Shown: piece by piece, positions 41,701 to 49,585 of the stretch
Layout of the letters: each line of letters opens with the position of its first letter
Numbering within the stretch: the stretch's first letter is position 1
Origin: RGIG1959 sp964564305
Lineage (GTDB): Bacteria; Bacillota; Clostridia; Oscillospirales; Acutalibacteraceae
Assembly (NCBI GenBank): GCA_964564305.1
Contig: CAZMAM010000006.1
Span: 1 to 52,430 of the forward strand
Direction of reading: 5' to 3'
DNA length: 52,430 nucleotides
The notes under the pieces: generated by a model
What the model was told of the DNA's origin: nothing
Databases searched by the model: none
The model's input: only the letters and a program-made list of their open reading frames with translations
Made by a program: the position numbers and the translations under genes

Positions 41701-42837
41701 GTGACGGAAAGCGCCACAGAGTTTTCGGCGGCGATACCGCCGCTTTGCGAGTGGTATGAACGCTCCCATCGGGAGTACCCTTGGCGGGAAAATCCCACCG
41801 CTTATCGGGTATGGGTCAGCGAGATTATGCTTCAGCAAACGCGTATTGAAACGGTTATGCCATATTTTAAGCGATTTATGGCTACTTTGCCGGATGTTTA
41901 CGCTTTGGCCGGTGTGCCGCACGATCATTTAATGAAATTGTGGGAGGGCCTGGGATATTATTCCCGCGCGCAAAATCTTCAAAAGGCGGCGCAAACGGTG
42001 GTACAGCGTTATGGCGGAGAATTACCTGCCGATTATCGTCAGCTGATTGCATTGCCCGGTATCGGCCCGTATACGGCGGGGGCTATTGCCTCCATTGCTT
42101 ACGGAAAACCTGTGGCGGCGGTAGACGGCAATGCGCTTCGGGTTTTTGCCCGACTGACGGCATGTGAAAAGGAAATCAGTGCTCCGGCGACAAAAAAAGA
42201 ACTTTCCGCATTGATTACCGAGCTGCTTCCCCGCAAGGCTCCCGGTGTATTTAATCAGGCGGTTATGGAATTGGGGGAGCGGGTGTGTTTGCCGCGAGTT
42301 GCTCCGCTCTGCAATGAGTGCCCCGTAGCGTCGTGGTGCCTTTCGGCAAAAAATCACCGGGCACAGCAGCTGCCTTTGCGTGCGCGCGCCGCAGCCCGAA
42401 AAATACAAAAACGCACCGTTTTGGTGCTGGTTTCCGATGAACATACGCCGCGCGTATTGCTGCACCTTCGGCCGAAAACCGGATTGTTGGGCGGAATGTG
42501 GGAATTTCCCGGTTATGAGGGATTTGCGTCGCCCGCACTGCCCGATGTATGCGGGAACATCGTTTGCGAGACTTGGGTATCGCTTCCCGAAAGCCGGCAT
42601 CGGTTTACTCATTTGGAATGGCACATGAAGGGGTATATGGGTGTGATTCCCGCTTTTTCTCCACCGCAGGGGTGGCGTTTTGTGAGTGCGGAGGGCTTGA
42701 GTGATTATGCGCTTCCCAGCGCTTTTCGCGCTTATTCGAAGCATTTGCCCGAATGGCTTCAACCAAAGGAAAATCATACAGCCAATGAATCCGATCCGTC
42801 GGGTATTCGGTTGGAAAATAAAGGAGTGCGCGTATGA
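41701..42837 (+). CDS. mutY: A/G-specific adenine glycosylase
   Basis: A 378-residue base-excision enzyme removing adenine opposite 8-oxoG. The helix-hairpin-helix LPGIGPYTAGAIASIAYG carries the catalytic Asp in AAVDGNALRV. The iron-sulphur motif CLPRVAPLCNECPVASWC reads C-X7-C-X2-C-X5-C, one residue longer in the first spacing than the usual C-X6. A NUDIX-like C-terminal domain (RTVLVLVSDEHTPRVLLHLR, GLLGGMWEFPG) follows. The GTG at 41701 is chosen for its upstream GGGGGTG and normal family length; a TTG at 41662 is possible. It overlaps the SDR gene by four bases. Confidence 0.93.
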   Translation: MTESATEFSAAIPPLCEWYERSHREYPWRENPTAYRVWVSEIMLQQTRIETVMPYFKRFMATLPDVYALAGVPHDHLMKLWEGLGYYSRAQNLQKAAQTVVQRYGGELPADYRQLIALPGIGPYTAGAIASIAYGKPVAAVDGNALRVFARLTACEKEISAPATKKELSALITELLPRKAPGVFNQAVMELGERVCLPRVAPLCNECPVASWCLSAKNHRAQQLPLRARAAARKIQKRTVLVLVSDEHTPRVLLHLRPKTGLLGGMWEFPGYEGFASPALPDVCGNIVCETWVSLPESRHRFTHLEWHMKGYMGVIPAFSPPQGWRFVSAEGLSDYALPSAFRAYSKHLPEWLQPKENHTANESDPSGIRLENKGVRV

Positions 42838-43568
42838 AACCCGTGGCACTGATTACCGGCGCATCCCGGGGTATCGGCAGAGCGGTGGCGTTGCGGCTGG
42901 CGCATGAAAATTGCCATGTGGCGCTTCATTACCGCACCCATACCGAAGGAGCACTGCAGACGGCGCGGGAATGCAGGGCGATGGGCGCGGATGCCTGGAC
43001 GGTTCAGGCGGACATTACCGATGAAGAAGCCGTTCGCGGGATGATTCGCGAGGCGCAGAAAAGATTCGGCCATATCGATATTTTGGTAAACAACGCGGGA
43101 ATTGCCGAAACGGCGCTTTTTACCGATATTACCGCAGCCATGTGGAAACATATGCTGGATGTTCATGTAAACGGGGCATATTACGCCTGCTCTGCTGTTT
43201 TGCCGGAAATGATTCGCCGAAAATCGGGGCGGATTATTAATATTTCCTCCATGTGGGGGCAGGTCGGCGGATCTTGTGAAGTGCATTATTCCACAGCCAA
43301 GGCGGCGCTTATCGGAATGACAAAAGCACTTGCCAAAGAGCTGGCGCCCAGCGGCATCACGGTAAACTGTGTGTCGCCCGGAGCGGTGGATACCGATATG
43401 ATGGCATCTTTTACCCGGGAAGAGCGGGATGATTTGGCATGTCAAACACCGCTGGGGAGATTGGCAAAACCGGAAGAAATTGCCGGTGCCGTTGCTTTTC
43501 TTGTGTCCGACGACGCCGCTTTTATGACCGGTCAGGTCATCGCGGTAAACGGAGGGCTGGTGATATAA
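42834..43568 (+). CDS. Short-chain dehydrogenase/reductase (FabG-like)
   Basis: A 244-residue classical SDR with TGASRGIGRA (13-22 region), NNAGIAE, the catalytic Ser in NISSMWGQ, Tyr-Lys in YSTAKAAL and the C-terminal GQVIAVNGGLVI. It could be a second 3-oxoacyl-ACP reductase or another ketoreductase; outside a fab cluster the substrate is uncertain. ATGA overlap with mutY suggests translational coupling. Confidence 0.9.
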   Translation: MKPVALITGASRGIGRAVALRLAHENCHVALHYRTHTEGALQTARECRAMGADAWTVQADITDEEAVRGMIREAQKRFGHIDILVNNAGIAETALFTDITAAMWKHMLDVHVNGAYYACSAVLPEMIRRKSGRIINISSMWGQVGGSCEVHYSTAKAALIGMTKALAKELAPSGITVNCVSPGAVDTDMMASFTREERDDLACQTPLGRLAKPEEIAGAVAFLVSDDAAFMTGQVIAVNGGLVI

Positions 43569-43569
43569 T

Positions 43570-44502
43570 TTGAAAGCATTTCGCACGCGTGCGCTGGCCG
43601 TACTGGGGGGAGCGGCGATAGCGACGGGATTGGTGATGGAGATGTTGTGCGGGTTTCGTCTGTTTTCCCGAGAGGGGAAGATTCCCGCTGTTGAATCGGC
43701 TCCATTGGTAGCGGCGGCTTCGGATTTTTCCCATATTCCAACCACGCACGGGTCTTCTCTCACGGCCGCTTCTCAAACGATTCTGTCGAATACGGCCTCA
43801 ACCGAGACCGTCATCTCTTCTTCAACAGCGCCGCCGATGACCGCTCCTCCTGTGACCGAACCGCCCTCCTCCCCGGAAACCACAGATTTTTCCGGTGCTC
43901 TCAATAACGGGGAACATTATGTGCAGCAGACAGTTCCCAGCTGGAATCTGCGTTTGGTAAACGCTTGGAACCGGATGACGCAGGAACAATCGGAAGAATT
44001 GCCCATTACCGATTATCATGGACTTTCGGTCGATTCCCGCATTGTGGATTCTCTGAATGCGATGCTTTCCGCCGGTTCGGCATACGGTCTGTATGTCACA
44101 TCCGGGTATCGCGCTTACAGTTTGCAACAGCAGTTGTTTGAAAATAAAATCGGCCGTGTGATGCGCGCGTACGGCTGTTCGTATGAAGAGGCCGCGGATA
44201 TCGCCGCAACAGAAGTGGCGAGGCCCGGCACCAGCGAACACAATACGGGGCTTGCGGTGGATTTGCTGTATAACGGCTGTTCCGAACTGGAGCGGTACTG
44301 GGAAGACGGTGAGGCGTTTACCTGGATGATGGCGCATTGTGCCGAATATGGGTTTATTCTCCGCTTTCCCGAGGGGCAACAGGCCGTTACCGGCGTCATT
44401 TATGAGCCGTGGCATTATCGTTATGTCGGGGTAGAAGCGGCGCAGGAGATTATGCACCGCGGCATTACGCTGGAACAGTATCTGCAGGACAAGGGCATGT
44501 GA
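43570..44502 (+). CDS. M15-family D,D-carboxypeptidase (VanY/DacB-like)
   Basis: A 310-residue exported zinc peptidase. It has an N-terminal signal anchor (TRALAVLGGAAIATGLVMEML), a Ser/Thr/Pro-rich linker of about 60 residues, then the VanY domain with YVTSGYRAYSLQQQLFE, SEHNTGLAVDLLYNG (zinc His/Asp) and YEPWHYRYVG (zinc His and catalytic Glu). It trims the terminal D-Ala of peptidoglycan stems outside the membrane. The start is TTG at 43570, one base after the SDR stop, with GGAGGG twelve bases upstream. No vanHAX-type genes are near, so it is a housekeeping enzyme. Confidence 0.92.
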   Translation: MKAFRTRALAVLGGAAIATGLVMEMLCGFRLFSREGKIPAVESAPLVAAASDFSHIPTTHGSSLTAASQTILSNTASTETVISSSTAPPMTAPPVTEPPSSPETTDFSGALNNGEHYVQQTVPSWNLRLVNAWNRMTQEQSEELPITDYHGLSVDSRIVDSLNAMLSAGSAYGLYVTSGYRAYSLQQQLFENKIGRVMRAYGCSYEEAADIAATEVARPGTSEHNTGLAVDLLYNGCSELERYWEDGEAFTWMMAHCAEYGFILRFPEGQQAVTGVIYEPWHYRYVGVEAAQEIMHRGITLEQYLQDKGM

Positions 44503-44533
44503 AAACACATGCAGACACGACATATAAGGAATG

Positions 44534-46213
44534 ATGGTTTTGAAACTGAACGGATCGGATATTTTGATGGAATGTTTGCTGGAGCAGGGTGTGGATACCG
44601 TGTTCGGCTACCCTGGCGGAGCGGTGCTGAATATCTACGATGCACTGTACAAATATTCGGATCGCATCCGCCATGTGCTGACGGCGCATGAACAGGGAGC
44701 GGCGCACGCAGCGGACGGATATGCCCGTGCAACCGGAAAAGTGGGCGTATGCATTGCAACGTCCGGGCCGGGAGCCACCAACTTAGTTACCGGAATCGCT
44801 ACCGCGTATATGGATTCCGTACCGATTGTGGCCATTACGGGCAATGTTTCGGTGGAGCAGCTTGGCCGGGATTCTTTTCAGGAAATTGATATCGCCGGTA
44901 TCACCATGCCGATAACCAAACATAATTTTGTTGTCAAGGATGTCACCGCTTTGGCCGATACCGTTCGTACTGCCTTTACCATTGCCTGTAGCGGACGCCC
45001 CGGCCCGGTGCTGGTGGATATTCCCAAAGATGTTTCCGCAGCATTTGCCGAATATACGCCAATGGGGCCGTCTGCGGCTCGGCCGACTCCTCCTCCGAAG
45101 GAAGAGCGCATCGAAAGAGCATTGCAGATTATTGCTATGTGTGAAAAACCGCTGATTTACTACGGCGGCGGAGTGATTTCTTCCGGGGCGGAAGAATGGC
45201 TGAAAACATTTGCCGAAAAACAGGATATTCCGGTGTGTTCTTCGTTAATGGGACTGGGCGGCTTTGATCCCGCTCATCCGCTTTGGATCGGCATGATCGG
45301 TATGCACGGGTCTTTCGCCGCCAATCGCGCGGCTAAAGAATGTGACGCGCTGTTTGTGTTGGGTGCGCGGTTTTCGGATCGCGTAGCGGGAGATCGCCGG
45401 AACTTTGCACCTCGCGCAAAGATTGTGCATGTCGATATCGATCACGCGGAATTTGATAAAAACGTATTGACGACCGTCCGCTTGGGCGGTGAGTTGAAAA
45501 CAGTGCTCAAGGCCCTGACTGAACGCAGCCGACCGCACACTCATGCTGCGTGGCGTGCACACGTTGATGCGCTTCGTCAGTCCCCTGCGCCGGTATCGGC
45601 AGATCCGCAGGATCGGCCCGATCCCCGTACCATTTTGCAAACGCTTCGCCGACTTACCGATGACGATACGGTTTTGGTTACCGATGTAGGGCAGCATCAG
45701 ATGTGGGCGGCTCAGTGGTACGAAATTCGCCGCCCCCGTCGGTTTTTGAGTTCCGGTGGGCTCGGTACCATGGGTTACGGCATGGGCGCCGCTATCGGTG
45801 CGGCGTGCGCCGATCCTTTCGGAAAACGGGTGGTACTGGTTACGGGAGACGGTAGTTTCCACATGAATTGCAATGAATTGGTGACTTTGGTTTCCTATCA
45901 TTTGCCGATAACGGTGCTCATTTTTAACAATCAGGTGCTCGGAATGGTTCGCCAATGGCAGAAGGTCTTTTATGGGAGGCGTTATTCCGCCACCGATCCG
46001 CATCGTCAAACCGATTTTGTTCGGGTGGCGCAAGGGTATGGTTGCCGGGGTATGCGGTTGGACAGGGCAGAAAATATCGAATCGGTTCTTCGGGAAAGCC
46101 TGTCCGCGGACGGGCCGGTTTTGGTGGATTGTCTTTTGTCTCCGGACGCGAATGTGCTGCCGATGATTCCTCCGGGCAAAACGGTTGACGATATCATTGA
46201 AACGCTGGATTAA
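44534..46213 (+). CDS. ilvB: Acetolactate synthase large subunit
   Basis: A ThDP-dependent enzyme of about 560 residues joining pyruvate with pyruvate or 2-oxobutyrate, the first common step of Val/Leu/Ile synthesis. It has the catalytic Glu in LTAHEQGAAHAADGYAR, RDSFQEIDIAGITMP, and the ThDP/metal motif GDGSFHMNCNEL...IFNNQ. Start is uncertain among ATG 44531, ATG 44534 and TTG 44540. AAGGA ends at 44530, so the TTG has the best spacing and gives the usual N-terminus KLNGSDILMECL. It begins the ilv-leu series and lies only about 30 bases after the VanY gene, with no T-box leader. Confidence 0.95.
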   Translation: MVLKLNGSDILMECLLEQGVDTVFGYPGGAVLNIYDALYKYSDRIRHVLTAHEQGAAHAADGYARATGKVGVCIATSGPGATNLVTGIATAYMDSVPIVAITGNVSVEQLGRDSFQEIDIAGITMPITKHNFVVKDVTALADTVRTAFTIACSGRPGPVLVDIPKDVSAAFAEYTPMGPSAARPTPPPKEERIERALQIIAMCEKPLIYYGGGVISSGAEEWLKTFAEKQDIPVCSSLMGLGGFDPAHPLWIGMIGMHGSFAANRAAKECDALFVLGARFSDRVAGDRRNFAPRAKIVHVDIDHAEFDKNVLTTVRLGGELKTVLKALTERSRPHTHAAWRAHVDALRQSPAPVSADPQDRPDPRTILQTLRRLTDDDTVLVTDVGQHQMWAAQWYEIRRPRRFLSSGGLGTMGYGMGAAIGAACADPFGKRVVLVTGDGSFHMNCNELVTLVSYHLPITVLIFNNQVLGMVRQWQKVFYGRRYSATDPHRQTDFVRVAQGYGCRGMRLDRAENIESVLRESLSADGPVLVDCLLSPDANVLPMIPPGKTVDDIIETLD

Positions 46214-46229
46214 AGGGAGGCTTTAACCG

Positions 46230-46739
46230 ATGAGCGCTACCAAACAGGCTTTTTCTGTTCTGGCGGATAACCATCCCGGTGTATTGCTGCGTATGACAGG
46301 GTTATTTTCCCGCCGCGGATTTAATATCGATTCTCTTGTCGCCTGTACCACGGAAAACCCCGCTGTTTCCCGCATTACCGTTGTTGTAACGGGGGATGAG
46401 GGCATCTTTTCTCAGGTGATTCGTCAGCTTTTGAAGCTGGAGGAAATAATTAAGGTGGAAACCGTCGCTCTGGACGACTGCACCGCCAGTGAAATGCTGT
46501 TGGTCAAAGTGAGAGCTACGCCCCGCCAACGTGCCGATTTGCTGAAAAAGGCCCAGTCTTACGGCAGTCGGGTTTTGGATATCGGGGACGCCACTTTAAC
46601 TTTGGAACTGACCGGGGACAGCCGGGAAATGGACAGTTTTCTCCAAACCATCGAACCGTTCGGCATTGCGGAAATGGCGCGCAGCGGAGTGACCGTTTTG
46701 CAGCGCGGAGATACCACCATTCACGATTATACCATTTAA
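46230..46739 (+). CDS. ilvN: Acetolactate synthase small (regulatory) subunit
   Basis: A 169-residue regulatory subunit with an N-terminal ACT domain (FSVLADNHPGVLLRMTGLFSRRGFNIDSL) that binds valine and a C-terminal domain ending SGVTVLQRG. It lies 16 bases after ilvB with AAAGGGAGG upstream. Typical length and layout for IlvN/IlvH. Confidence 0.95.
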   Translation: MSATKQAFSVLADNHPGVLLRMTGLFSRRGFNIDSLVACTTENPAVSRITVVVTGDEGIFSQVIRQLLKLEEIIKVETVALDDCTASEMLLVKVRATPRQRADLLKKAQSYGSRVLDIGDATLTLELTGDSREMDSFLQTIEPFGIAEMARSGVTVLQRGDTTIHDYTI

Positions 46740-46888
46740 ACAAACCGGTTAGGCAAGCCCGCGCGAAGTGAAGCGTAATTCGGCATAGCCGGGAAACATT
46801 TTGTCAGACCGGGCAAAGTATCATGAGTAAAATTCGGCATCAAAGAATAACGGATGTCTGTTACGGAAGAAAAAGAGGGAGAAACCAT
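46740..46888. other. ilvN-leuC spacer with a possible repeat remnant
   Basis: This 149-base gap holds no gene. AGGCAAGCCCGCGCGAAGTGAAGCG (about 46751-46775; three substitutions and a deletion relative to the family) may be a decayed left end of the dispersed repeat. An in-frame ATG at 46823 upstream of leuC has no ribosome site and was not used. Confidence 0.35.
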
Positions 46889-48151
46889 ATGGGTATGACC
46901 ATGACGCAAAAAATTCTTGCATTTCATGCGGGAAAGGAATCGGTGGCGACGGGGCAGCTGATTGAGGCCAAATTGGATCTTTGCTTAGGCAACGATATCA
47001 CCGCTCCGGTGGCGATAGATGCGTTTGAGCATTGTGGAGCCGATTCGGTATTCGATACCGAAAAAATCGCGCTGGTGATGGATCATTTTACGCCAAATAA
47101 AGATATAAAGGCGGCGCAGCAGGTCAAGCGTTCTCGGGATTTTGCCGAAAAATATTCCATCCGCCATTTTTACGATGTGGGACGCATGGGAATTGAACAC
47201 GCGCTGTTGCCGGAGCAGGGATTAGTCGGCCCCGGAGACTGTGTGATTGGTGCGGACAGCCATACCTGTACCTATGGCGCATTGGGCGCTTTTTCCACAG
47301 GGGTGGGTTCCACCGACCTTGCCGCAGGCATGACTACCGGTTATGCGTGGTTTAAAGTTCCTTCCGCCGTTCAAATTGAACTTACCGGTTCCCTGCAGCC
47401 TTTTGTCTGCGGGAAAGATGTGATTTTGCACTTAATCGGGCTCATCGGAGTAGACGGTGCGCTCTACCGTTCGCTCGAGTTTACCGGGGACGGTATTCGT
47501 TCACTCTCCATGGACGACCGGTTATGTATTGCCAATATGGCAATTGAAGCGGGCGCAAAAAACGGAATTTTTCCGGTGGACAGCATCACCAAAGCCTACT
47601 GCGAGGGGCGTTTTCAACGGAAAATACGGGTGTTTGAAGCGGACGGTGATGCGCTGTACGATCAAAAGGTGGTTATCGATCTCAACGCATTGCGCCCAAC
47701 GGTTGCTTTCCCGCATTTGCCGGAAAACACCAAAACCATTGACGAATGCGCCGGAGCGGTAACTATTCAGCAAGTGGTGATCGGCTCATGCACCAACGGC
47801 AGAATAGAAGATATGCGTGCTGCGGCGTCCGTACTCAAAGGCAGAAAGGTAGCCAAAGGGGTGCGCTGCATTATCATTCCCGCTACTCAGGAGATTTGGA
47901 AACAGGCGATGCATGAGGGCCTTTTCGATATCTTTATCGATGCCGGAGCGGCGGTTTCCACCCCGACGTGCGGACCGTGTTTGGGCGGGCATATGGGCAT
48001 TTTGGCGCAGGGCGAACGTGCCGTTTCCACCACCAACCGAAATTTTGTGGGTCGTATGGGTCATGTGGACAGTGAAGTATATCTGGCCGGCCCTTATGTG
48101 GCGGCGGCGTGTGCGGTGACCGGAACCCTGACCGATCCCGCCGCATTATAG
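46889..48151 (+). CDS. leuC: 3-isopropylmalate dehydratase large subunit
   Basis: A 420-residue aconitase-family subunit of isopropylmalate isomerase (leucine pathway), the shorter HacA/LeuC2 type. Substrate and cluster motifs: VIGADSHTCTYGALG, IGSCTNGR and PTCGPCLGGHMG, which contain the three 4Fe-4S ligand Cys. The ATG at 46889 follows AAGAGGGA; residues upstream are not part of the family. It pairs with leuD 18 bases downstream. Confidence 0.95.
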   Translation: MGMTMTQKILAFHAGKESVATGQLIEAKLDLCLGNDITAPVAIDAFEHCGADSVFDTEKIALVMDHFTPNKDIKAAQQVKRSRDFAEKYSIRHFYDVGRMGIEHALLPEQGLVGPGDCVIGADSHTCTYGALGAFSTGVGSTDLAAGMTTGYAWFKVPSAVQIELTGSLQPFVCGKDVILHLIGLIGVDGALYRSLEFTGDGIRSLSMDDRLCIANMAIEAGAKNGIFPVDSITKAYCEGRFQRKIRVFEADGDALYDQKVVIDLNALRPTVAFPHLPENTKTIDECAGAVTIQQVVIGSCTNGRIEDMRAAASVLKGRKVAKGVRCIIIPATQEIWKQAMHEGLFDIFIDAGAAVSTPTCGPCLGGHMGILAQGERAVSTTNRNFVGRMGHVDSEVYLAGPYVAAACAVTGTLTDPAAL

Positions 48152-48169
48152 ACACAGGAGGAAAAACGG

Positions 48170-48658
48170 ATGAATGCTCACGGAACCGTGCACAAGTACG
48201 GGGATAATGTGGATACCGATGTGATTATTCCCGCAAGATATTTAAATACCACCGGGCGGGAAGAATTGGCCTCTCATTGCATGGAGGATATCGACCGGGA
48301 ATTTGTTCATACGGTAAAAGCGGGAGATATTCTGGTCGCCGGGAAAAATTTCGGATGCGGATCTTCCCGCGAGCACGCGCCCATTGCCATTCAGAGCAGC
48401 GGAATTTCCTGCGTAATCGCTTCCACCTTTGCCAGAATATTTTACCGAAACGCCATCAATATCGGTCTTGCCATTTTGGAATGCGCCGATGCCGCTAAGG
48501 AAATTGCCGACGGCGATGAAGTTTCGGTGGATTTTGATACGGGAGTGATTACGGATCTTACTTCCGGAAAAAGCTATCGTGCGCAGCCGTTTCCCCCGTT
48601 TATTCAAAATATCATTCAAAAAGGCGGATTGTTGAATGCCATTGCCGCAAAGCGGTAA
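48170..48658 (+). CDS. leuD: 3-isopropylmalate dehydratase small subunit
   Basis: A 162-residue swivelling-domain subunit with YGDNVDTDVIIPARYL, NFGCGSSREHAP and FARIFYRNAINIGL motifs, typical of the short LeuD/HacB type matching the LeuC form upstream. GGAGGAA precedes the ATG. Together the two subunits isomerise 2- to 3-isopropylmalate. Confidence 0.95.
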   Translation: MNAHGTVHKYGDNVDTDVIIPARYLNTTGREELASHCMEDIDREFVHTVKAGDILVAGKNFGCGSSREHAPIAIQSSGISCVIASTFARIFYRNAINIGLAILECADAAKEIADGDEVSVDFDTGVITDLTSGKSYRAQPFPPFIQNIIQKGGLLNAIAAKR

Positions 48659-48671
48659 GGGGGCATTCAAT

Positions 48672-49271
48672 ATGGAATTGGATTGGTGGGACATTTCCCG
48701 CGATATGATGACCGCCCCCGTGTATCCCGGTGATCCTGAACCCTCGCTGGAACATCTGAGTGAGCTTCGTTTGGGTGATGAATGTAATACTTCCGTGTTG
48801 CACGCCTGTGTGCATACCGGAACTCATATGGATGCGCCCGGCCATTTTCTGCCCAAGGGTGCAACGGCGGAGCAAATACCGCTCTCCCTTTGTTGCGGCC
48901 CGTGTGCCGTGATTGAGCAAAACGAGCCGCTGGTGGGCGCGCAGGTCGAATCTTATTCCCGCGTGCTTCGGGGAACGCCGCGTCTTCTTTTAAAAGGTAA
49001 TGTGACCGTTACGCCCAGCGCCGCTTCCGAACTTGCTTCCATCGGAGTGAAATTAGTGGGTGTAGAGGGGGTTTCGGTCGCTTCGCCCAAAGATGAGGGA
49101 GATGTACACCGGCTTTTATTGGGCGCCGGTGTCCTGATTTTAGAAGGATTGGATCTCAGCACCGTTGAATCCGGCCGGTATCTGTTGATTGCTGCTCCCA
49201 TCAAGTTGCGGGGAGCGGACGGTGCTCCGGTCAGGGCGTTGCTGGTCAGGCAGCAGACGGTGGATTTGTAA
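48672..49271 (+). CDS. Cyclase-family metal hydrolase (kynurenine-formamidase-like)
   Basis: A 199-residue cyclase-fold protein with the metal-binding HTGTHMDAPGHFLPKG motif and an IGVKLVGVEGVSVASP segment near residue 120. The family includes arylformamidases and other cyclic amide or ester hydrolases using Mn or Zn. The ATG at 48672 follows AAGGGGGC, and its position between leuD and leuA suggests a role in or near branched-chain metabolism. I know of no established leucine-pathway step for it. Confidence 0.88.
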   Translation: MELDWWDISRDMMTAPVYPGDPEPSLEHLSELRLGDECNTSVLHACVHTGTHMDAPGHFLPKGATAEQIPLSLCCGPCAVIEQNEPLVGAQVESYSRVLRGTPRLLLKGNVTVTPSAASELASIGVKLVGVEGVSVASPKDEGDVHRLLLGAGVLILEGLDLSTVESGRYLLIAAPIKLRGADGAPVRALLVRQQTVDL

Positions 49272-49285
49272 ACAGGAATCCGGTA

Positions 49286-49470
49286 TAAGGCCGCACCGCA
49301 CAAAGACCGGCTTCCGCCTTTGCCCATTTGGCGGTATCCGTTCGCTGTATGTTTCGAAAATTTTCCGCAAATACACGCAAATCTTTCGAGACCTCGCTTT
49401 GGCTTTTGGTTGATTTGGTGGAAATATTTGCTGCCTTTCATGTACGATGAGAATTTGCGGTACTGCCTTT
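49286..49470 (-). repeat. Dispersed inverted-repeat element, full-length, inverted orientation
   Basis: Read on the minus strand, the left end AAAGGCAGTACCGCAAA (49454-49470) and right end CTTTGTGCGGTGCGGCCTTA (49286-49305) bound a 185-bp element. Its right half (GTGTATTTGCGGAAAATTTTC, then GGCGGAAGCCGGTC) follows the 38888 copy. It interrupts the leu gene series between the cyclase and leuA genes and is the only clearly inverted full copy. Confidence 0.85.
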
Positions 49471-49585
49471 GGATTACTGTGTTTGTGGGCAGTGCCATTT
49501 TTAAGCCGCTTGTTTTGTTCCGTTGCAAGTCGGGCGGCACGGTACAGGGCAGTTTGCCCGAATGAAAAAGGGGGAGTGCCTTTTT

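Noticed and set aside
42022..42849. A 275-codon minus-strand frame across mutY
   Set aside because: Antisense to mutY, whose motifs are clear; composition is His/Arg/Gln-rich, as expected for a shadow.
44503..44540. T-box or leucine attenuator ahead of ilvB
   Set aside because: Only about 30 bases separate the VanY gene and ilvB, leaving no room for a T-box, and no such motif is present.
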